From: UMGS692 sp963653425
Lineage (GTDB): Bacteria; Bacillota; Clostridia; Christensenellales; CAG-314
Assembly: GCA_963653425.1 (NCBI GenBank)
Contig: CAVJWC010000006.1
Span: 10,050 to 74,049 of the forward strand
DNA length: 64,000 bases
Reading direction: 5' to 3'
Shown here: positions 58,392 to 64,000 of the stretch, one piece after another
Position numbering within the stretch: the first letter of the stretch is position 1
Layout: each line of letters starts with the position of its first letter
Notes under the pieces: generated by a model
Told to the model about the DNA's origin: nothing
The model's database searches: none
What the model saw: the letters and a program-made list of their open reading frames with translations, nothing else
Translations under genes and position numbers: made by a program

Positions 58392-60059
58392 TTACAGCAG
58401 GTTTATAGCCAGCGTGCAGTATACCATAAGCGAAACCGCGTCCACTATGGTAGTTATAAGCGGAGAAGCCACTACAGCGGGGTCGAGGTGGCAGGCTTTA
58501 GCCAGAAGAGGAAGCGTACAGCCCACGAGTTTTGCAAGGATAACCGTAATTGCCATAGAAACGGACACTACGGCGCATCTTGCGAAGGTGTAACCCGAAT
58601 AACCGAAAATAAGGTTATCGATAATAAGAAGCTTTGCCATACAAGCCACGCAGAGAGTAACCGCGGCTATAAGCGATACGCGGAATTCTTTCCACACGAC
58701 TTTGAGAATGTCTTTGGTTCTCACTTCGTTGAGAGCCAGCGCGCGGATTATGGTAACAGCCGACTGAGAACCCGCGTTTCCGCCCGTATCCATAAGCATA
58801 GGCACGCAGGCGAACAGAACCGTGCTTATCGCGTTGATTTTGGCTTCGTAGGTGTTGAGTATAAGCCCCGTGAAGGTCGCGCTTACCATAAGAATCAGAA
58901 GCCACGGAATTCTGTTTTTGAAAACGTCCCATACGCCGGTTTTGAGGTAGGGCTTTTCGAGCGGACTGGTAGCCGCCATTTTCGCAATATCTTCGGTGTT
59001 TTCTTCCTGCAGAACGTCTATTGCGTCGTCGACGGTAACGATACCTACGAGGCGTTTTTCGTCGTCCACGACGGGAATCGCAAGTAAGCCGTAATTGGAG
59101 AGCTTTCTCGCGGAAAGTTCCTGATCGTCCAGAGTGTGCGCGTAGATCAGGTTCTCTTCCATAATGTCGGAGATTTTGGCTTGGGGATCGGCAAGAAGCA
59201 GATCTTTCGCCGTAACCGCACCCAGAAGGTGCCTCGTTTTATCCGTCACGTAGCAGGTATAAATGGTTTCTTTGTCGATAGCGGTTTTTCTTATCTTATC
59301 GAAGGCTTCCGATACGGTCATTTCGGGTGACAGCGTAACGAATTCCACCGTCATTATACTGCCCGTGCTGTCTTTGGGGTAGCGCAGAATTTCGTTGAGG
59401 AAGCCCCGCGTTTCCTTATCGCTCTGAGCAAGCAGTCTTTTAACGACGTTTGCGGGCATTTCTTCGATAAGGTCCGCCATATCGTCTATAAAGAGTTCGT
59501 CGGTAACGCTTTTTATTTCGGTATCGCTGAATTTCTCTATAAGTTTCGACTGAATGTCGGGAGAGAGTTCGACGAAAGTTTCGGCGGCTAAATCTTTGGG
59601 AAGAAGCCTGAAAAGCACTATACAGTCTTCGATACCGAGTTCGTCGAGGATTTCCGCAATATCCACTTCGTTCATTTCCGACAGAATGGATTTAAGTTTG
59701 GGGAACTTCTTTTCCGCAAGGAACTCTTTTATCGTTTCGGCGTCGGCAATTCTGCCGGCTACGGGCGCGGGAAGATTTTCCATCATATCCACGGTATCTT
59801 CCACCGAAACGTCGTCCATTACGTCGTCGAGTTTCTCTTCCTTGAGTCCGTTAAGAACAAGCTTCTGAAGCTTAACGTCGAGATGGGGAAGAATTTCCGC
59901 AAGCGTATCCGAATCCACGTAATGACAAATGCGGATAAGGTCATCGGCGGAAAATTCCGACAACAGCAAAGCCGCTTCGCGAGCGTCAAGCTCGGAAACG
60001 AGAGTCGCCGCCTGTTGATATTCCTTAGCGGCAACGAGTATTGAAATCTGATTGTTCAC
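58392..60059 (-). CDS. mgtE: Magnesium transporter MgtE
   Basis: A 555-residue magnesium channel: N-terminal superhelical domain (about 1-130), two CBS domains (about 140-260, with GSIMTVEFVTLSPEMTVSEAF and DIMEENLIYAHTLDDQELSA), the connecting plug helix, and five membrane helices with DTGGNAGSQSAVTIIRALAL, the MgtE signature, and a final LDPAVVASPLITTIVDAVSL with pore Asp. The cytosolic domains close the pore when magnesium is high. The start is GTG with no ribosome binding site; an in-frame stop lies five codons upstream. A leader peptide frame ends 60 bases before it, so translation may depend on that frame. Confidence 0.94.
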   Translation of the reverse strand: MNNQISILVAAKEYQQAATLVSELDAREAALLLSEFSADDLIRICHYVDSDTLAEILPHLDVKLQKLVLNGLKEEKLDDVMDDVSVEDTVDMMENLPAPVAGRIADAETIKEFLAEKKFPKLKSILSEMNEVDIAEILDELGIEDCIVLFRLLPKDLAAETFVELSPDIQSKLIEKFSDTEIKSVTDELFIDDMADLIEEMPANVVKRLLAQSDKETRGFLNEILRYPKDSTGSIMTVEFVTLSPEMTVSEAFDKIRKTAIDKETIYTCYVTDKTRHLLGAVTAKDLLLADPQAKISDIMEENLIYAHTLDDQELSARKLSNYGLLAIPVVDDEKRLVGIVTVDDAIDVLQEENTEDIAKMAATSPLEKPYLKTGVWDVFKNRIPWLLILMVSATFTGLILNTYEAKINAISTVLFACVPMLMDTGGNAGSQSAVTIIRALALNEVRTKDILKVVWKEFRVSLIAAVTLCVACMAKLLIIDNLIFGYSGYTFARCAVVSVSMAITVILAKLVGCTLPLLAKACHLDPAVVASPLITTIVDAVSLMVYCTLAINLL

Positions 60060-60119
60060 GATCGTTTTTCGTCAATGAAAACAAAATGAACTAAAGACAA
60101 AACGAAGTGAGGTATACCC

Positions 60120-60197
60120 TTAAAGGCGTACCCTTTTGAAGGTATATGCCGATAAACTTCGCCCGTCCGGGTCTTCAGTCCGTAAATGATGTTCCAT
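60120..60197 (-). CDS. Leader peptide upstream of mgtE (25 aa)
   Basis: A short frame with a strong ribosome binding site (AAAGGAGG, 11 bases from ATG) reads MEHHLRTEDPDGRSLSAY and ends KRVRL. The acidic-proline stretch EDPD resembles nascent chains that destabilise translating ribosomes at low magnesium, as known for enterobacterial MgtL (MEPDPTP). Downstream RNA offers two exclusive pairings of the same strand (60138-60146): with 60128-60135, or with 60112-60121. Together with the GTG start lacking a site, this suggests mgtE is controlled by translation of the leader. The role is inferred. Confidence 0.6.
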   Translation of the reverse strand: MEHHLRTEDPDGRSLSAYTFKRVRL

Positions 60198-60328
60198 ATT
60201 GACTTATACCTCCTTTAACATAAATATGTGTTGAAATGTTTCGAACGTTATTTTCGTTCCTTCGCCATGAATGCGATAAATTTGCGCCGTTACTTATGCG
60301 GAAAGCCGAAACGAAAACGTTCGGAGTA

Positions 60329-60357
60329 ATTTTAACAGACGGAATGAATGTTGTCAA
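60329..60357 (-). promoter_or_regulatory. Promoter of mgtE with a 260-base leader
   Basis: On the minus strand TTGACA (60352-60357), 17 bases and TAAAAT (60329-60334). Transcription would start near 60322. The first part of the leader can close into a domain through CGAACGTT pairing between about 60317-60324 and 60242-60249. I find no match to the conserved core of the M-box (ykoK) riboswitch. Confidence 0.75.
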
Positions 60358-60482
60358 CGGATTTGCCCGGTTTAATTTAATTTATAATTCCGGCGGTGAA
60401 AGTTTATTTTACGGCTTTTGCAACGGATAAGGAAAAAACGTCGTTTTTAAGGCTTTTTCGGCTTAAAAAGGCTTGTAAACGG

Positions 60483-60511
60483 TTGACGGAAAGTTCAGAA
60501 TATGTTAAAAT
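60483..60511 (+). promoter_or_regulatory. Promoter of guaB
   Basis: TTGACG (60483-60488), 17 bases and TAAAAT (60506-60511). The leader includes a hairpin GCGGTTT (60543-60549) with AAACCGC (60573-60579) just before the ribosome binding site; no purine riboswitch core is recognised. Confidence 0.75.
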
Positions 60512-60591
60512 GAATCAATTACACACTTAAGGCTGAAAAAGGGCGGTTTACCGCGCGAAAAACGGCTGAAACAAACCGCTACGGAGGAAAA

Positions 60592-62055
60592 ATGGAAAAA
60601 ATAATAAAAGAAGCTCTTACTTTTGACGACGTGTTGGTCGTTCCCGCAAAAAGCAACGTATTACCGGGCGAAGTAGATCTCAGCGTACAGCTCACTCCCG
60701 ATATAAAACTTAACATTCCGCTCGTCAGCGCGGCTATGGATACCGTTACCGAGTACAAGCTTGCGATAGCTATGGCTCGCGAAGGCGGTGTAGGTATTAT
60801 TCACAAAAACATGACCATAGAGGAACAGGCTCTTATGGTTGACAGAGTAAAGAGAAGCGAACACGGCGTAATTACCGATCCGTTTTTCCTTCATCCCGAT
60901 AACCCCGTTACCGACGCTCTGAAACTTATGGCAAGATATAAGATTTCTGGCGTTCCCATCACCGACGACGAAGGACATCTCGTAGGTATTCTCACCAACC
61001 GCGATCTTCGTTTCGAAACGGACTTCGAACAGCCCATCTATAACGTAATGACCAAAGATCATCTTGTTACCGCTCCCGTAGGCACGACTCTTTCGGAAGC
61101 TCAGAAGATTCTCGGTAAGCACAGAATAGAAAAGCTTCCCATAGTCGACGAAAACAACGTTCTTAAAGGACTTATCACCATTAAAGACATAGAAAAGACC
61201 ATTCAGTATCCGAGAAGCGCGAAAGACAAGAAGGGCAGACTTCTTGCGGGCGCTGCCGTAGGAACGGCAAAGGACACCATGGAAAGAGTAGACGCTCTTT
61301 ATAAAGCGGGCGTAGACGTTCTTGCGGTAGACACGGCTCACGGTCACAATATTATGATCGCCAGGGAAGTCGAAAAGATCAAGACCAGGTATCCGTCTCT
61401 TGCGATTATCGCGGGCAACGTAGCTACGGCTGCCGCAACTCACGACCTTATCTCCGCAGGCGCGGACGTAGTCAAAGTAGGTATCGGTCCCGGTTCCATC
61501 TGCACCACGCGAGTAGTCGCGGGTATAGGCGTTCCGCAGATTACGGCTATTATGGATTGCGCGGAAGAAGCCGACAAGATGGGTAAGCGTATAATAGGCG
61601 ACGGCGGTATCAAGTATTCGGGCGATATAGTAAAAGCCATCGTTGCAGGCGCTTCCGCCGTTATGATCGGAAGTCTTCTTGCCGGAACGGAAGAATCTCC
61701 CGGAGAAACGGAAATTTATCAGGGCAGACGTTTCAAAGTTTACAGAGGAATGGGTTCTCTTGCGGCTATGGCTAAGGGAAGCAAGGACCGTTATTTCCAG
61801 GAAAATTCGCAGAAACTCGTTCCCGAAGGAGTCGAAGGCAGAGTTCCTTACAGAGGAACGCTGGGAGATATGGTGTTCCAGCTCGTCGGCGGTCTGAGAA
61901 GCGGTATGGGTTACACGGGAAGCCCCGATATAGACTCTATGAGAAAGAACGCTCAGTTCGTCAGAATCACCAACGCGGGTCTTATCGAAAGCCATCCTCA
62001 CGATATTTCCATAACCAAAGAAGCTCCCAACTATTCGGTTAAAGGCAGTCTGTAA
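60592..62055 (+). CDS. guaB: Inosine-5'-monophosphate dehydrogenase
   Basis: Oxidises IMP to XMP, the first committed step to GMP. The 487-residue protein begins with the barrel (ALTFDDVLVVPAKSNVLP), carries two CBS domains (about 95-205), and continues with DTAHGHNIMIAREVEKI, the catalytic loop GPGSICTTRVVAGIGVPQ (Cys near 304), IIGDGGIKYSGDIVKA, MIGSLLAGTEESPGE and the flap RYFQ....VPEGVEGRVPYRG. Start after ACGGAGGAAAA. guaA follows, so GMP synthesis genes are paired. Confidence 0.97.
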   Translation: MEKIIKEALTFDDVLVVPAKSNVLPGEVDLSVQLTPDIKLNIPLVSAAMDTVTEYKLAIAMAREGGVGIIHKNMTIEEQALMVDRVKRSEHGVITDPFFLHPDNPVTDALKLMARYKISGVPITDDEGHLVGILTNRDLRFETDFEQPIYNVMTKDHLVTAPVGTTLSEAQKILGKHRIEKLPIVDENNVLKGLITIKDIEKTIQYPRSAKDKKGRLLAGAAVGTAKDTMERVDALYKAGVDVLAVDTAHGHNIMIAREVEKIKTRYPSLAIIAGNVATAAATHDLISAGADVVKVGIGPGSICTTRVVAGIGVPQITAIMDCAEEADKMGKRIIGDGGIKYSGDIVKAIVAGASAVMIGSLLAGTEESPGETEIYQGRRFKVYRGMGSLAAMAKGSKDRYFQENSQKLVPEGVEGRVPYRGTLGDMVFQLVGGLRSGMGYTGSPDIDSMRKNAQFVRITNAGLIESHPHDISITKEAPNYSVKGSL

Positions 62056-62159
62056 TAAGAAGGCTTATAACGGCGTTAATTCACGCTTATAAACGGAAAT
62101 TTTCTGAAAGCGGAAGAAGAAACGTCCGAAATGCGATTAAATCAACGAAGAACACTCAC

Positions 62160-62180
62160 AGCCCCGTTTTTTTCGGGGCT
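62160..62180 (+). promoter_or_regulatory. Hairpin between guaB and guaA
   Basis: AGCCCCG (62160-62166) pairs with CGGGGCT (62174-62180) around a seven-T loop, 24 bases before guaA. There is no T run after it, so it is not a standard terminator; it may affect mRNA stability or partial termination. Confidence 0.45.
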
Positions 62181-62203
62181 GAACGCAATAAAAGGAGAAA
62201 AAT

Positions 62204-63736
62204 ATGTCACAAACGGTTGTCGTTATAGATTTCGGCGGTCAATACAATCAGCTTATCTGCCGTAGAATCAGAGAACTTAACGTTCACAGCGTTATGTTGC
62301 CTTACAGCGCGGATATAGAAAGAATCAAATCTTTTGATCCCATAGGAATTATATTCACGGGCGGTCCGCACAGCATTTACGAAGAAGGTTCGCCCAAGGT
62401 AGACGAGAGAGTCTTCGATCTCGGCGTTCCCGTAATGGGAATATGCTACGGCATACAGTATATCGCTTCCACTCTCGGCGGAGAAGTCAGAAAAGCCGAC
62501 GTTAAGGAATACGGAAAACAGGAAGTTAATTACGACACGGACTGCGTTCTTTTCAGGAATATGAAAAAGAACGGTATCGTATGGATGAGCCACGTGGATT
62601 ATATATCCCGCGTTCCCGAAGGATTCAGGATTGCCGCCACCACCGAAACCTGTCCCGTTGCGGCTTTTGCAAACGACGAAAAGCGTATATACGGCGTTCA
62701 GTTCCATCCCGAAGTTCACCACTCCGAAAACGGAACGGAAATTTTAAGAGCCTTTTTATTTGACGTTTGTCATGCAAAGGGCGACTGGGCAACCGCGGAT
62801 ATAGCCAAAATGCTCATAGAAGACGTTAAACGTCAGGTAGGCGACAAGAAAGTCGTCTGCGCTATGTCGGGCGGAGTTGACAGCGCGGTAGCGGCAACCA
62901 TTATTCATAAGGCTATCGGTAAGAACCTTACCTGTATCTACGTAGACCACGGTCTTATGAGAAAGGACGAAAGCAAACAAATCAAAGAAGTCTTTATCGA
63001 CGGACTCAATATGAACCTTATTATGGTGGACGCAAGCGAGAGATTCCTCGGCAGACTTAAAGGCGTTACCGATCCCGAAGAAAAGCGTAAGATAATAGGA
63101 ACGGAGTTCGTAAGAGTATTCGAAGAACAGAGCAAAATAATAGGCGCGGTGGACTTCCTTGCGCAGGGAACCATCTATCCCGACGTTATCGAAAGCGGAA
63201 GCAAAACCAGCGCGAAAATCAAGACGCACCACAACGTAGGCGGACTTCCCGACGTTATGGAATTCAAAGGAATCGTAGAACCTCTCCGCGATCTGTTTAA
63301 GGACGAAGTAAGAGCCATAGGCAGAGAGCTGGGACTTCCCGATTACATCGTTATGCGCCAGCCCTTCCCCGGACCGGGACTTGCGATAAGAATAATGGGC
63401 GAAATCACTCCCGAGAAACTTAAAGTTCTCCGCGACGCAGACGCGATTTTCCGCGAAGAAGTGGACAAAGCGGGACTGGGAAAGGACATCTGGCAGTATT
63501 TCACCGTTCTCACAAACAACAAAACCGTCGGCGTAATGGGCGACGGCAGAACTTACGAATACACCCTCGCGCTTCGTGCCGTAACGGGCGTGGACGGAAT
63601 GACAGCCGATTGGGCAAGACTTCCCTACGACCTTCTCGAACGCGCCAGCAACCGTATAGTCAACGAAACCGAGATGATCAACCGTATCGTCTACGACATC
63701 ACCGGCAAACCCCCCGCAACCATCGAGTGGGAGTAA
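62204..63736 (+). CDS. guaA: GMP synthase (glutamine-hydrolysing)
   Basis: Converts XMP to GMP using glutamine and ATP. The 510-residue protein has a class I glutamine amidotransferase domain (FTGGPHSIYEE, nucleophile Cys in VMGICYGIQYIAS, FHPEVHHSENG), an ATP-pyrophosphatase domain (CAMSGGVDSAVAATIIHKAI P-loop) and the C-terminal dimerisation domain (QPFPGPGLAIRIMGEI ending KPPATIEWE). Start after AAAGGAGAAAAAT. Terminator downstream. Confidence 0.97.
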   Translation: MSQTVVVIDFGGQYNQLICRRIRELNVHSVMLPYSADIERIKSFDPIGIIFTGGPHSIYEEGSPKVDERVFDLGVPVMGICYGIQYIASTLGGEVRKADVKEYGKQEVNYDTDCVLFRNMKKNGIVWMSHVDYISRVPEGFRIAATTETCPVAAFANDEKRIYGVQFHPEVHHSENGTEILRAFLFDVCHAKGDWATADIAKMLIEDVKRQVGDKKVVCAMSGGVDSAVAATIIHKAIGKNLTCIYVDHGLMRKDESKQIKEVFIDGLNMNLIMVDASERFLGRLKGVTDPEEKRKIIGTEFVRVFEEQSKIIGAVDFLAQGTIYPDVIESGSKTSAKIKTHHNVGGLPDVMEFKGIVEPLRDLFKDEVRAIGRELGLPDYIVMRQPFPGPGLAIRIMGEITPEKLKVLRDADAIFREEVDKAGLGKDIWQYFTVLTNNKTVGVMGDGRTYEYTLALRAVTGVDGMTADWARLPYDLLERASNRIVNETEMINRIVYDITGKPPATIEWE

Positions 63737-63767
63737 TACGCGATTTAACCAATTAAAAATTTGACTG

Positions 63768-63816
63768 AATTCTGAAAAACGCTTTTAACGGGGAACGGGG
63801 CGTTTTTCAGAATTTT
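63768..63816 (+). terminator. Rho-independent terminator of guaA
   Basis: ATTCTGAAAAACGC (from 63769) pairs with GCGTTTTTCAGAAT (ending near 63813) across a loop of about 17 bases and runs into T. Confidence 0.85.
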
Positions 63817-63819
63817 TTA

Positions 63820-64000
63820 TATTTTGTTCTCTCTCCGATTATTTTTGCAATAACGAATCGTTTCAGTCGTCGTTAAAAGCTTTTTATCGGAAACGGCTGT
63901 TTTCCGCCGTTTTTATCGTTTATTTTTATCGTTTCACCCCTCCAAACCCGAACGAAAACGGACTGCATTTTAATCAAAAAGGCAATAAACGTAGATTTTT
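63820..64000. other. Gene-free end of the window
   Basis: T-rich repeat-like spacer; nothing supported. Confidence 0.4.

Noticed and set aside
58149..59087. 312-residue plus-strand frame over the pilin terminator and mgtE end
   Set aside because: Mostly antisense to mgtE and crosses a strong terminator.
60060..60328. M-box (ykoK) magnesium riboswitch upstream of mgtE
   Set aside because: I could not match the conserved M-box core by eye; a covariance-model search would settle it.
60512..60591. Purine riboswitch ahead of guaB
   Set aside because: Only one simple hairpin is present; the three-way junction and conserved loops of purine riboswitches are not seen.

Overview
This window looks like a chromosome segment of an uncultured, gut-type Clostridia (Bacillota; I would guess Christensenellales or a neighbouring order, which is inference). 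The reasons are strong AGGAGG ribosome binding sites on nearly every gene, the Firmicutes-style run plsX-rnc-smc-ftsY, SpoVB-like and SpmB-like proteins that are normally tied to endospore formation, and a cyclic-di-AMP synthase of the CdaA type. Housekeeping genes are compact and well conserved. Many spacers between them are long, purine- or pyrimidine-skewed and built from degenerate short repeats.

Layout. 1-4.5 kb: a small membrane protein, an EamA-type transporter, three tRNA genes (Val-CAC, Ala-CGC, Val-GAC) and about 2 kb of repeat-like spacer. 4.57-16.54 kb: an integrated filamentous (inovirus-like) prophage in the 3' end of tRNA-Val(GAC), bounded by near-identical direct repeats of about 240 bp. 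Its minus-strand operon encodes a possible ssDNA-binding protein, a small basic protein, a pVIII-like coat protein followed at once by a terminator, a 934-residue pIII-like surface protein, a second membrane-anchored protein, a Zot/pI-like ATPase, an unknown helical protein and a pC194-type HUH Rep. A dense set of nested hairpins next to attL fits the phage origin/packaging region. Divergent plus-strand genes encode an XRE repressor, a RelB/DinJ-YafQ toxin-antitoxin pair and a tyrosine integrase. 16.5-18.3 kb: a decayed-looking patch with one membrane protein, a broken HTH gene and tRNA-Cys.

18.8-25 kb: a SpoVB-like flippase with unusual disordered insertions, a 374-bp tandem repeat, tadA, an M18 aminopeptidase and spmB. 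25.3-48.2 kb (all plus): a GH2 enzyme, a phosphoesterase, plsX-rnc-smc-ftsY, a degenerate phosphohexomutase-like protein, pgi, hisS, an ABC-F ATPase, an SDR reductase, an M3 peptidase, a four-gene membrane-protein/YacL operon and a DUF975 protein. 48.5-55.8 kb (minus): tRNA-Pro, a DUF1015 protein, cdaA with a tiny downstream gene where cdaR is expected, coaE, polA and fba. 56-64 kb: gap with a poly-cysteine tail, a lone type IV pilin-like gene, mgtE behind a long leader with an acidic/proline leader peptide, then guaB and guaA.

The most interesting signals are the complete Gram-positive inovirus-like prophage, the mgtE leader, the truncated CdaR-like partner of cdaA, and several apparently degenerate enzymes. 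All assignments come from reading sequence and remembered family features; no database search was run.
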